From the NCBI GenBank assembly GCA_024234995.1, contig JACKNF010000001.1:62001-126000 (forward strand): DNA of 64,000 bases, given 5' to 3'. The number at the start of each line of letters is the position of its first letter. Position 1 is the first letter of the stretch. This document shows positions 27,290 through 36,018 of this stretch, one piece after another. The notes beneath the pieces were generated by a model. It was not told the DNA's origin, ran no database searches, and saw only the letters and a list, made by a program, of their open reading frames with translations. The position numbers and the translations under genes were made by a program. Source of the stretch: Gammaproteobacteria bacterium (lineage in GTDB: Bacteria; Pseudomonadota; Gammaproteobacteria; Competibacterales; Competibacteraceae).

Positions 27290-29881
27290 TTAAGCTGCCA
27301 GCTTGATCTTGTCAGCTACTTCACGATATTCCGGCGTCTGATCGAAATTCAGGTAGCGGTAGATTTCGGCACCCTTGGTCCCGATTTCGCCCATATACTT
27401 CATGTATTCATCAAAGGCCGGGATCTTGCCTAGCAGCGCGCAGACTGCCGCCAGCTCTGCTGAACTGAGATACACATTAGCGCCTTTGCCCAGCCGGTTG
27501 GGGAAATTGCGGGTTGAGGTAGAAACTACCGTTGCACCGTCCGCTACCCGGGCTTGATTGCCCATGCACAGCGAACAGCCAGGCATTTCCATCCGTGCGC
27601 CAGCAGCGCCATAGATGGCGTAGTAGCCTTCTTCGCTGAGTTGATGAGCATCCATCTTGGTGGGCGGTGAGATCCACAGCCGGGTTGGGATGTTCGCCTG
27701 ACCGCTTAACACCTTGCCGGCAGCGCGGTAATGACCGATGTTAGTCATGCAGGAACCGATGAACACTTCGTCGATTTTTTCACCCGCCACATCGGCTAAG
27801 GTTTTCACATCATCAGGATCGTTGGGACAGGCCAGTAGCGGTTCTTTGATCTGGTCAATGTCAATCTCGATCACTGCGGCATACTCGGCGTCGGCGTCCG
27901 GTTCCATCAGTACCGGGTTTGCCAGCCACTCCTCCATGCCTTTGATGCGCCGTTCCAGCGATTTTGCATCTTCGTAACCGTTCGCAATCATCCACTTAAG
28001 CAGGGTAATGTTGCTGTTCAAGTATTCGATGATCGGCTCTTGATTTAGCCGCACCGTGCAACCGGCAGCAGAACGCTCAGCGGAAGCATCGGACAGCTCG
28101 AAAGCTTGTTCTACCTTGAGGTCCGGCAGCCCCTCAATTTCGAGAATGCGGCCCGAGAAGATATTTTTCTTGCCTTCCTTTGCTACGGTCAGCAGGCCAG
28201 ACTGTATCGCCGCGTAGGGGATAGCGTTGACCAGATCGCGTAGCGTGACGCCGGGTTGCAACTGGCCCTTGAAACGCACCAGCACTGATTCCGGCATATC
28301 CAGCGGCATGGAGCCAGTCGCAGCGGCGAAGGCTACCAGACCAGAGCCGGCCGGAAAGCTGATGCCGATGGGGAATCGGGTGTGCGAGTCGCCACCGGTG
28401 CCGACTGTATCGGGTAATAGCATCCGGTTTAACCAGCTATGGATGATGCCATCACCGGGACGCAATGCCACACCGCCGCGGCTGGAAATGAAATCGGGTA
28501 GGGTATGATGGGTTTGCACATCAACTGGTTTGGGATAAGCAGCGGTGTGGCAGAATGACTGCATGACCAGATCCGCGGAGAAACCTAGGCAGGCCAGATC
28601 CTTCAACTCGTCACGGGTCATTGGTCCAGTGGTGTCCTGGGAGCCGACAGTGGTCATCTTGGGTTCGCAATAGGTGCCGGGACGGACACCCGCGACGCCG
28701 CAGGCTTTACCGACCATCTTCTGCGCCAAGGTGAAGCCTTTGCTGGAATCTGCGCTTGGGACTGGGCGGCGGAATACGGTGGATGGTTCCATGCCCTGTA
28801 CTTCGCGTGCCCAATCAGTCAGGCCGCGCCCAATAATCAGGTTAATACGCCCGCCGGCTTGCACTTCGTCCAGCAGCACGTCGGATTTGAAACTGAAACG
28901 GCTAAGCTCGGCGCCGGTGTCATGATTTTTGACAATGCCTTGATAGGGATAAATGTCGATGACATCACCCATATTCATTTGGCTTACATCGCAGTCGGTG
29001 ATCGGCAGGGCGCCGGCATCTTCCTGAGTGTTGAAAAAAATCGGTGCGATCTTGCCACCCAGGCAGTAACCACCGAAGCGCTTGTTAGGGACATAGGGAA
29101 TATCCTCACCGGTCCACCACAACACCGAGTTGGTGGCGGATTTGCGGCTGGAGCCAGTGCCGACAACGTCGCCGACGTAAGCTACTGGATGACCCTTGCT
29201 CTTGAGCGATGCGATCAGTTTGAGCGGACCGATCTTGCCGGGCTCATCAGGTTCAATGCCGGGGCGAGCCATCTTCAGCATCGCCAGCCCGTGCAACGGG
29301 ATGTCCGGGCGGCTCCAGGCATCGGGGGCAGGAGACAGATCATCGGTATTGGTTTCGCCAGTCACCTTGAACACCGTCACAGTGACTTTTTCCGGCACCT
29401 TGGGGCGATTAGTGAACCATTCAGCCTCAGCCCAAGCTCGCAAGACCTGCTTGGCGTGGCTGTTGCCAGCATCCGCTTTTTCTTTGACGCCATGCCGGTA
29501 GTCAAACATCAGCAGGGTATGTGACAGTTCCTTAGCGGCAGCTGGGGCGCACTCGGTGTCATCAAGCAGATCAATTAGCGGCTGGATGTTGTAGCCGCCC
29601 AGCATGGTACCCAGTAGCTCAGTAGCGCGGACCCGGGAGATCAGCGGTGACTGCGTCTCACCCTTGGCCACGGCAGCTAGGAAGGCCGCTTTGACATAGG
29701 CCGCCTGATCGACGCCTGCCGGCACCCGATGGGTGATCAGTTCTACCAGGAAATCTTCCTCGCCTTTCGGCGGATTTTTTAGTAATTCAATGAGATCAGC
29801 AGTCTGCTGGGCGCTCAGTGGCAGCGCGGGGATGCCCATGGCGGCGCGTTCGGCGGCTTGTTGGCGATAGGTATCGAGCAC
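27290..29881 (-). CDS. acnB: Aconitate hydratase B
   Basis: This [4Fe-4S] enzyme isomerises citrate to isocitrate in the TCA cycle. The HEAT-like N-terminal domain and swivel domain precede the catalytic part, as in all AcnB. Cluster cysteines appear in GSCMTNIGHYRAAG and CSLCMGNQARV. The start is placed at GTG 29881 (VLDTYRQQAAERAAMG), which has AAGGGGC upstream and matches the usual N-terminus; this gives 863 residues against 865 in E. coli. A frame open to 29947 adds 22 unconserved residues. Confidence 0.94.
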   Translation of the reverse strand: MLDTYRQQAAERAAMGIPALPLSAQQTADLIELLKNPPKGEEDFLVELITHRVPAGVDQAAYVKAAFLAAVAKGETQSPLISRVRATELLGTMLGGYNIQPLIDLLDDTECAPAAAKELSHTLLMFDYRHGVKEKADAGNSHAKQVLRAWAEAEWFTNRPKVPEKVTVTVFKVTGETNTDDLSPAPDAWSRPDIPLHGLAMLKMARPGIEPDEPGKIGPLKLIASLKSKGHPVAYVGDVVGTGSSRKSATNSVLWWTGEDIPYVPNKRFGGYCLGGKIAPIFFNTQEDAGALPITDCDVSQMNMGDVIDIYPYQGIVKNHDTGAELSRFSFKSDVLLDEVQAGGRINLIIGRGLTDWAREVQGMEPSTVFRRPVPSADSSKGFTLAQKMVGKACGVAGVRPGTYCEPKMTTVGSQDTTGPMTRDELKDLACLGFSADLVMQSFCHTAAYPKPVDVQTHHTLPDFISSRGGVALRPGDGIIHSWLNRMLLPDTVGTGGDSHTRFPIGISFPAGSGLVAFAAATGSMPLDMPESVLVRFKGQLQPGVTLRDLVNAIPYAAIQSGLLTVAKEGKKNIFSGRILEIEGLPDLKVEQAFELSDASAERSAAGCTVRLNQEPIIEYLNSNITLLKWMIANGYEDAKSLERRIKGMEEWLANPVLMEPDADAEYAAVIEIDIDQIKEPLLACPNDPDDVKTLADVAGEKIDEVFIGSCMTNIGHYRAAGKVLSGQANIPTRLWISPPTKMDAHQLSEEGYYAIYGAAGARMEMPGCSLCMGNQARVADGATVVSTSTRNFPNRLGKGANVYLSSAELAAVCALLGKIPAFDEYMKYMGEIGTKGAEIYRYLNFDQTPEYREVADKIKLAA

Positions 29882-29985
29882 GGAAAAGCCCCTTTTAGTA
29901 GTAAGGTTGCGGTGAACTCCCGCGATGCGGGGTAAAGCCCGTAACAATTATACCGTCAAGTGGTGATAGCAGGGTAGAAGAGTCG

Positions 29986-30015
29986 TTTGGGTTGCCGTCC
30001 TTTTGGCAACCCAAA
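29986..30015. repeat. 11-bp perfect hairpin between degP-type gene and acnB
   Basis: TTTGGGTTGCC and GGCAACCCAAA pair around GTCCTTTT, 20 bp past the protease stop. The core is nearly the same as the hairpin at 4951-4998. It may act as a terminator on the minus strand, but no T-tract follows. Confidence 0.6.
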
Positions 30016-30034
30016 CACAAAAATCCCTCCAAAA

Positions 30035-31438
30035 TTACTCCGCCTTCGCTGGAATGGTCAGTGCCAGGAATAGCGCGCCATTATCGCGTTTAACCAGTAC
30101 GGGAACTGGCCGGCCGGCCGGCAGTTCTTTGACCAGGGCTGAAAACTGCTCCAGATTGGTAATTTCAGCATTGTTCAGGCGAGTAATGATGTCGCCAGGA
30201 CGAATGCCGGCACTGGCGGCGGGGCCTTCGTTTGCTTCCTTGACTAATACACCTTTAACCCCATCCTTCTGTTGATCAGCGGGTAGCTCGCTTACAACCA
30301 GCCCAAGCCGGCTGCTGGAGGGCGAGACGGCAATCGCTTGTTGCGACTTGGGATCTTCAGGCAGTTCTTCAAGCTTGATCGTTAGCGTCTGCTCCTTACC
30401 TTCACGGATCAGATTCAACGGTACGCTGGAACCAGGACGGATGCGCCCCACAAGGGGCGGCAGTTCGCTGGATTGATGCACGGGCTGGTCGTTGAAGGCA
30501 ATAATAATATCACCGGCTTGTACCCCAGCAGCCTGCGCCGGGCTATCGGGCAGCACTTGGCCGACCAGAGCACCGCGCGGCTTGTCAAGGTTGAACGACT
30601 GCGCTAGTTCCGGGGTGACTTCTTGGATCATGACACCCAGCCAGCCACGGCTGACCTTGCCGCCGGTCTTCAGTTGGTCAATGACTTCCATGGCAACATC
30701 GATCGGTACGGCGAAGGACAAGCCTTGATAACCGCCAGAGCGGCTGTAAATCTGCGAGTTGACGCCAATGACCTCGCCATCGAGATTGAACAGGGGGCCG
30801 CCGGAATTACCAGGATTAACCGCAGCGTCGGTTTGGATGAAAGGCACATAGTTATCTTTGGGCAAGCTGCGGCCTAGCGCGCTGATAATACCTTGGGTGG
30901 CGCTGCGTTCGAAGCCAAAAGGCGAGCCGATCGCCAGCACCCATTGCCCAACTTTGACCTTGCTAATGTCACCGATTTTAACTGTAGGCAGGACATTGCT
31001 GGTTTTAACCTTGAGCAGGGCAATGTCGCTGCGGCTATCCTTGCCCACAACTTCAGCAGGTAATTCGGTGCGGTCAGACAGACCGACGATAATGCTGTCC
31101 ATGTCCTCGATAACGTGGGCATTGGTGACTACATAACCGTCTGCGGAGAGGATAAAGCCGGAGCCGACCGAGGAGCGCGGCTGCGGGGTCAGATTGGGCA
31201 TTTGATCGAAGAATTTCTTGAAGTAATCAAAGAATGGGCTGTCTTCGGGGATTGGCGGATGATTGCGCCAGGGCCGATCCTTTTCTTTGGGTTCTGATTT
31301 GGTGTTGATGCTAACGACCGCCGGACTGTATTTCTCAACCAGGGTAATAAAATCGGGATATTCGGCGGACTGGGCGGAGGCAGCCCAGAACAGGACCAGA
31401 GCGGCGGTTAGCCAGAATGACTGCTTCAGTCGTGGCAT
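30035..31438 (-). CDS. Do-family periplasmic serine protease (DegP/MucD type)
   Basis: This 467-residue protease/chaperone degrades misfolded periplasmic proteins. A signal peptide (LTAALVLFWAASAQSA) is followed by the trypsin-like domain with the triad in NAHVIED (His), RSDIALLKV (Asp) and NPGNSGGPLF (Ser), then two PDZ domains (about 265-350 and 370-460). ATG at 31438 has GGGAGGA 6 bases upstream; the frame open to 31717 is spurious. It follows the nucleotidyltransferase gene with a hairpin between them. A second family member, degQ, lies at 43830. Confidence 0.93.
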   Translation of the reverse strand: MPRLKQSFWLTAALVLFWAASAQSAEYPDFITLVEKYSPAVVSINTKSEPKEKDRPWRNHPPIPEDSPFFDYFKKFFDQMPNLTPQPRSSVGSGFILSADGYVVTNAHVIEDMDSIIVGLSDRTELPAEVVGKDSRSDIALLKVKTSNVLPTVKIGDISKVKVGQWVLAIGSPFGFERSATQGIISALGRSLPKDNYVPFIQTDAAVNPGNSGGPLFNLDGEVIGVNSQIYSRSGGYQGLSFAVPIDVAMEVIDQLKTGGKVSRGWLGVMIQEVTPELAQSFNLDKPRGALVGQVLPDSPAQAAGVQAGDIIIAFNDQPVHQSSELPPLVGRIRPGSSVPLNLIREGKEQTLTIKLEELPEDPKSQQAIAVSPSSSRLGLVVSELPADQQKDGVKGVLVKEANEGPAASAGIRPGDIITRLNNAEITNLEQFSALVKELPAGRPVPVLVKRDNGALFLALTIPAKAE

Positions 31439-31476
31439 GAAAATCCTCCCAGAGGATTGGGCTGACGAAAAGGAAA

Positions 31477-31493
31477 GTGGTTGAAAAAACCAC
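31477..31493 (-). terminator. Hairpin between the nucleotidyltransferase and protease genes
   Basis: GTGGTT and AACCAC form a 6-bp stem. On the minus strand it is followed by a T/C-rich run, so it may terminate or attenuate the upstream transcript. Confidence 0.45.
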
Positions 31494-31556
31494 GGGGTTA
31501 GCGGGGATTGACCATCAGAGGCGGGCTTGGTTCGGGATGATTTAAAGGGCTGTGCG

Positions 31557-32636
31557 TTATGACGAAGCCGGCCGCCAGCGTAACCAAGCCTTGTAGCCGA
31601 GATGGCGGGCCAGTAATAGGGGCGGCATCCGCAGCCAGTGCGAGCGGATATAGAGCAGCCAGCGGGCTGTGGCGGGACCGGTGCGGCGTGGATGCTCAGC
31701 CAGCGCGGCCTGATCAATCAGTTGATCCATGATCGGGAGAATGGGCCAGATTGGCCTGACATTTTTCAGTGCTTGAGTGACGCTCTCCGGCACCGGGGTG
31801 TTGAGAATACGCTGGGTGTAGCGCAGGGCGTAGAACAGTGGGCGGCCCAAATTGAGCTGGCGGGTGCGTTGCAGCAGGGTTTCCCAAAAGTCTGGTTCGT
31901 GCTGATCGAAGCAGGTAAGCAATTCGTGCAGATCGAGGAGATCGCGCAAGGGGTTATTGAGCTCTTCCTGGAAGGCGTGGGCTGCGCTGTGCAGCACCAT
32001 GTCAGCGGGGCAAAAGACATGGAAAGGGGTGTTGGGTACGGGGCGGGCGGCAGCGATCAGCAGAGCTGGGCCGGGCTTCAGACGGCTGGTTTCCGGCAGA
32101 ATGGTATGGTGAACGTCGAGGATGGTGCCGCGCAGCCGGTGGCGCATCGGAGGCAGTTCGTGCATCCATTGGCGATAATATTGCTGGTCATAGTCAGAAT
32201 TTTTTACAGTTTCCCAGCCATGCTTTTGCAGGATTGCTTCGATGGTTTTTAGATTCGCTTTGGGAACCATGATGTCTACGTCTGACACTAAACGGCCATG
32301 GGCGCAGGGTAAACGGGCCATCACGTAAGCGGCACCCTTGAGTAAAATCACTGGAAAATCAAGCTCTGGTAAATCTAATAAAGCGCGTTGAACGCGATTA
32401 CATTCCCAACGGATGCGGCGTTCATGTTCGGCAGCGATGATGGTTGCGGCTTCGAGATGGGGTTGAATCTGAGCCGGAATGCGGTCAAGCTGGCCTTGCT
32501 GTTCAAGATAAGTGTAAAACTTAGCTACTACTCCAACCCGGCGCGCCCATGGTAGCAGGCGGTCCCACTCACGCAGACTAACTTTTTGTAATATCTGTGG
32601 ATTAGCAAGAATGTTGGGTAAAATGCAGGGTGGCAT
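31557..32636 (-). CDS. Nucleotidyltransferase-fold protein of an HprK-related cassette
   Basis: This 359-residue protein resembles the uncharacterised bacterial nucleotidyltransferase family found near HprK-related kinases. LLKGAAYVMARLP and RLVSDVDIMV (a GxS/T-like helix and a DxD-type metal pair) mark the fold at about 98-125; the remainder is helical with conserved WMHELPP and DVHH. It is divergent from the Tat-signal mini-protein gene with 193 AT-rich bp between. The ATG at 32636 lacks a clear SD. Function and substrate are unknown; it may modify a partner or a small molecule. Confidence 0.65.
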   Translation of the reverse strand: MPPCILPNILANPQILQKVSLREWDRLLPWARRVGVVAKFYTYLEQQGQLDRIPAQIQPHLEAATIIAAEHERRIRWECNRVQRALLDLPELDFPVILLKGAAYVMARLPCAHGRLVSDVDIMVPKANLKTIEAILQKHGWETVKNSDYDQQYYRQWMHELPPMRHRLRGTILDVHHTILPETSRLKPGPALLIAAARPVPNTPFHVFCPADMVLHSAAHAFQEELNNPLRDLLDLHELLTCFDQHEPDFWETLLQRTRQLNLGRPLFYALRYTQRILNTPVPESVTQALKNVRPIWPILPIMDQLIDQAALAEHPRRTGPATARWLLYIRSHWLRMPPLLLARHLGYKAWLRWRPASS

Positions 32637-32829
32637 GTTAGGAAAAATCCAGTTTGAAGTATTATCAAGATTATGGCAAATTTTACAGTTAGCGTGCTGG
32701 GCTCGGTTTAAGATTTTTTAAGATGTTTAAATAACAGTTGATTTTTATATTGGAATGCTATTTGTATCCCTTTGATGATCAACCTTGAGTCTGCCGTCTT
32801 GGAGCGGTACAAAGTTTAGGAGCCAAACA

Positions 32830-33075
32830 ATGACCGAACATGATGACAAGCAAGCGACCCGTGTGGATACTGTGGCTAGTGTTGCGCCTTCAAAGGGGCG
32901 GCGGCGGTTGGTGAAGGGGGCGATGCTAACAGTGCCAGCAATAATGACGCTTCGTAATGGCGCTGCTTGGGCAGCACCAAGCCATCAATGTGATCCTACA
33001 GGATTTGAGGATGATGGAACGCCGATTTACTCAGCAGCTTGTATGACTTCTTTGGGGCTTTCTAACGGCAATTAA
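32830..33075 (+). CDS. Tat-signal mini-protein, candidate substrate of the HprK-related cassette
   Basis: This 81-residue protein starts at ATG 32830 with TAGGAG 8 bases upstream. A hydrophilic leader is followed by RRRLVKGAMLTVPAIMTL, a twin-arginine-like motif and short hydrophobic core, and a likely cleavage in GAAWA/APS. The mature part is only about 30 residues with two cysteines (HQCDP and SAACM) and no known domain. The gene is followed by the PqqD-like and HprK-like genes, so it may be the modified or exported product of the cassette. This role is inferred. Confidence 0.7.
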   Translation: MTEHDDKQATRVDTVASVAPSKGRRRLVKGAMLTVPAIMTLRNGAAWAAPSHQCDPTGFEDDGTPIYSAACMTSLGLSNGN

Positions 33076-33255
33076 GGATAATAATGGCTCTTTGTGATGT
33101 TAGATCCGCCAGGTGGTTTCACACCTTAAATTGATAAGCCATTTTTAGAGACGGCTTCTTACTTCGAGGACCCTGCTCTACTGGAGACTCCGCAGAAATC
33201 CTCGAAAAGCTATAATAATACTCTTCATTAATCTCATTAAAATATTATCATTTAG

Positions 33256-33549
33256 ATGCTTAAACATAAAGCATGGCGGCTTAATCCAGTTGTGAATCTA
33301 CATTGGCTTGAGTTGTGTGATAAAAATGGCAATCGCTTAATATTTAATGAGGCTTCTGGGAAAACTCATGTTGTAAGTGAGTTATGCTCTGAAGTATTAA
33401 ATTTTTTTCAATGCCGGATGCTTGATGATCAACAGATTCTCGATAGGCTCCTTGATATGTACGATATTGATGAGGAAGAATTAAGTATTTATGTTGATAA
33501 TATGCTTATAAATTTAGATGAATTAGGATTAATAGAGCCTTGTCAATAA
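33256..33549 (+). CDS. PqqD-family peptide chaperone-like protein
   Basis: This 97-residue protein has the PqqD fold pattern: an N-terminal beta region (LHWLELCDKNGNRLIFNEASGKTHVVS, too long to quote fully as a motif) followed by helices with LLDMYDIDEEEL. PqqD proteins bind precursor peptides and present them to modifying enzymes. The gene is clearly AT-rich (about 38% G+C in its first 45 bases), unlike its neighbours. Its TAA overlaps the ATG of the kinase by one base, so the two are coupled. A TATAAT-like -10 lies at 33211 in the leader. Confidence 0.72.
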   Translation: MLKHKAWRLNPVVNLHWLELCDKNGNRLIFNEASGKTHVVSELCSEVLNFFQCRMLDDQQILDRLLDMYDIDEEELSIYVDNMLINLDELGLIEPCQ

Positions 33550-34466
33550 TGGTGAAAATCGCCGAGCTTTCCTCTCTAGAGATATCGGCATTAATGCAAA
33601 GGAAGGGCCTGTCGTTCCAGACAGGCCCTTTTACTTTTCGCTTATCGAGTAATTCGTCAAGCCTAGCAGTGCTTATACAAAATCTTTATGCCGATTACCC
33701 ACTGAAAGAAAAGGACGAATTTGCCGATTTTGAACTGCGCATTGTTAAGGAAAGAAGATTACGCTACCAGAAACCATATGCAAGTGTGTGGTTTGATGAA
33801 AAGATGATCTACCCGAAATCCCCCGAAATTTCGATATTTCCATTTGTAGAATGGGGATTGAATTTTTGTGTAGCAACCAATGCGCATCAATACTTGATCT
33901 TGCATTCCGGTACTTTGGAAAGGAACGGGCAAGCTTTGTTACTGCCAGCGTGGCCAGGTTCTGGTAAAAGCACGCTATCCGCAGCGCTTTCTCAACGGGG
34001 TTGGCGATTACTATCCGATGAATTTGGTTTAGTACGGCCATCTGACTTGATGATTACGCCGTTCCCGCGCCTGCTTCCACTTAAAAATCAGTCTATCGCA
34101 GTTATGCGGAGCTTTGCCCCAGAAGCTGTTTTTGGCCCTGAATATCCGGGGACACCCAAAGGAACGGTTTGCCATCTACGTCCACCGCCGGAAAGCATTG
34201 ATCGAGCTGGTGAACTCGCGCGAGCACGTTGGATTGTTTTTCCGAAATTCAGGGCGGGTTCGACAATGTGCCTGAACCAAATAGAGAGTACTGAAGCTTT
34301 TGTCTCGCTTAGTGGTCATGCTTTTAATTACGAATTGATCGGCCTGCGTGGTTTTAAGGCCATGACCGCCTTAGTCGACGCCTGCGATTGCTACACCTTC
34401 GAGTACGGTGGCGACCTCGAACAAGCCGTTGCGCAACTGAATGCTTTGGCAGATGGTCTCATCTAG
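33549..34466 (+). CDS. HprK-related kinase A
   Basis: This 305-residue protein has a P-loop PGSGKST at residues 136-142 (K140), preceded by LHSGTLERNGQALLLP, which resembles the HPr kinase/phosphorylase active-site approach. A following LLSDEFGLV gives an acidic pair. The rest of HPr kinase, and an HPr gene, are absent. Such proteins are described as the HprK-related kinase A family, paired with a PqqD relative; the phosphorylation target is unknown. ATG at 33549 overlaps the PqqD stop; a TTG at 33540 is possible. Confidence 0.78.
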   Translation: MVKIAELSSLEISALMQRKGLSFQTGPFTFRLSSNSSSLAVLIQNLYADYPLKEKDEFADFELRIVKERRLRYQKPYASVWFDEKMIYPKSPEISIFPFVEWGLNFCVATNAHQYLILHSGTLERNGQALLLPAWPGSGKSTLSAALSQRGWRLLSDEFGLVRPSDLMITPFPRLLPLKNQSIAVMRSFAPEAVFGPEYPGTPKGTVCHLRPPPESIDRAGELARARWIVFPKFRAGSTMCLNQIESTEAFVSLSGHAFNYELIGLRGFKAMTALVDACDCYTFEYGGDLEQAVAQLNALADGLI

Positions 34467-34525
34467 CGTTTAGGCGCGGGCTGCCGGTCTGCGCTTTATC
34501 TGGCCAAACGCAAAGGAGACTCCTC

Positions 34526-35107
34526 ATGGCGCAAACCGCCTCCACCATGCTGCCACTTGGCACGCCTGCCCCTAGTTTCAGCCTCCTCGAACCGGCGACC
34601 GGCAAGACCGTATCCTTCAGTGACTTCCAAAGCGCCCCGGCACTGCTGGTGATGGTCATTTGCAACCACTGTCCATTCGTCAAGCACATCCGCCAGGGGC
34701 TGGTTCAGTTCGCCCGCGACTATCAAGTCAAGGGGCTGGCTATCGTCGCCATCAGCGCCAACGATGTCGTCAATTACCCCGCCGACAGCCCGGCGAAAAT
34801 GGCCGAGGAAGCCAAAACTTCCGGTTATCCCTTCCCGTACCTCTATGACGAGAGCCAGTCCGTGGCCAAGGCGTATCGCGCTGCCTGCACCCCGGATTTC
34901 TTTCTCTTCGATGCGGACCGCAAACTAATCTATCGCGGCCAGTTTGACAGCAGCCGGCCTGGCAATACCATCCCCGTCACCGGCGCCGATCTGCGGGTAG
35001 CGGTGGATGCTGTGCTGGCTGGCCGGCCGGTTACGGCAGACCAGAAACCTAGCATCGGCTGCAACATCAAGTGGAAAGCCGGCAGCGAGCCGGATGATTA
35101 CCGCTAA
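34526..35107 (+). CDS. Thioredoxin/AhpC-TSA family protein
   Basis: This 193-residue redoxin has the motif CNHCPFVKH in place of the thioredoxin CGPC, and an AhpC/TSA-like TPAPSFSLLEP start and TPDFFLFD segment. Proteins with CNHCP belong to a redoxin branch with thiol-disulfide or peroxide-reduction potential; the partner is unknown. ATG at 34526 has AAAGGAG about 8 bases upstream. It lies 59 bp after the HprK-like gene on the same strand, but its composition is that of the GC-rich backbone, so membership of that cassette is uncertain. Its stop overlaps the purU stop. Confidence 0.82.
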   Translation: MAQTASTMLPLGTPAPSFSLLEPATGKTVSFSDFQSAPALLVMVICNHCPFVKHIRQGLVQFARDYQVKGLAIVAISANDVVNYPADSPAKMAEEAKTSGYPFPYLYDESQSVAKAYRAACTPDFFLFDADRKLIYRGQFDSSRPGNTIPVTGADLRVAVDAVLAGRPVTADQKPSIGCNIKWKAGSEPDDYR

Positions 35108-35955
35108 CGCAGTACCACCGTCTTGCTACCATTCAGAAATACCCGGCGCTCCAAGTAATAGTGCAGTGCCCGGGCCAGCACGATGTTTTCGATGTCGCGA
35201 CCGACTGCCGCTAATTGCTCTGGTGTCTGCGCATGATCAACCCGCTCCACCTCTTGTTCAATGATTGGGCCTTCATCCAGGTTAGCAGTGACAAAATGAG
35301 CTGTTGCGCCAATCAATTTCACCCCGCGCGCATACGCCTGATGGTAGGGCCGGGCACCTTTGAAACCCGGCAGAAAGGAATGATGGATGTTGATCGCTCG
35401 CCCTTCCAGCGCCTGGCACAATTCCGGCGACAGAATCTGCATGTAACGGGCGAGAATAACTAACTCAGTACCGGTTTTCTTAACCAGATTAAGGATTTGT
35501 TGTTCCTGCTCCGGTTTGGTCAATGGGGTGACCGGCAGGTGGTGGTAGGGAATAGCATGCCACTCAGCCAAATGCGCCAGCTCACGATGATTGGAGACAA
35601 TGGCGGCAATATCCATAGGCAATGCACCGGTGCGATGCCGGTATAACAGATCGTTCAGACAGTGATCAGCGGTGGAAACCAAGACCATGACGCGTAGCCG
35701 CTGGCGTGGATCGTATAAATGCCAATCCATGCGAAACTGAGCAGCTAGCGGTGAAAGGTGCTTCAGAAGAGCCGGTTCAGTCGCTTCGTCCAGATCGAAC
35801 ACCAGCCGCATGAAAAACCGGCCCGACTCGGTGTCGCTGAACTGGTCGGATTCAATGATATTCCCATGATGAGTCGCCAGCAGGCCAGACACAGCGGCAA
35901 CGATGCCGACCTGATCCGGGCAGGTAATAGTCAGGATATAGCGAAGAATTTGCAT
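35104..35955 (-). CDS. purU: Formyltetrahydrofolate deformylase
   Basis: PurU hydrolyses 10-formyl-THF to formate and THF, balancing one-carbon pools. An ACT domain (ITCPDQVGIVAAVSG) precedes the formyltransferase domain with NIHHSFLPGFKGA and the His/Asp active-site region. The start at ATG 35955 gives 283 residues with the conserved MQILRYILTITCPDQ; a longer frame to 36018 adds 21 unconserved residues. It is last in the moaB-to-purU minus-strand run, and its stop overlaps that of the convergent redoxin gene. Confidence 0.93.
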   Translation of the reverse strand: MQILRYILTITCPDQVGIVAAVSGLLATHHGNIIESDQFSDTESGRFFMRLVFDLDEATEPALLKHLSPLAAQFRMDWHLYDPRQRLRVMVLVSTADHCLNDLLYRHRTGALPMDIAAIVSNHRELAHLAEWHAIPYHHLPVTPLTKPEQEQQILNLVKKTGTELVILARYMQILSPELCQALEGRAINIHHSFLPGFKGARPYHQAYARGVKLIGATAHFVTANLDEGPIIEQEVERVDHAQTPEQLAAVGRDIENIVLARALHYYLERRVFLNGSKTVVLR

Positions 35956-36018
35956 GGTTGAAAGGGTCTTGGCAGGTTGCGCTGAAAAGGGGGCATTGTA
36001 GGCGAAAGCGCCGGCCAT

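Noticed and set aside
28859..29524. Plus-strand frame of 221 codons within acnB
   Set aside because: It is antisense to the conserved AcnB domain and lacks domain or start signals.
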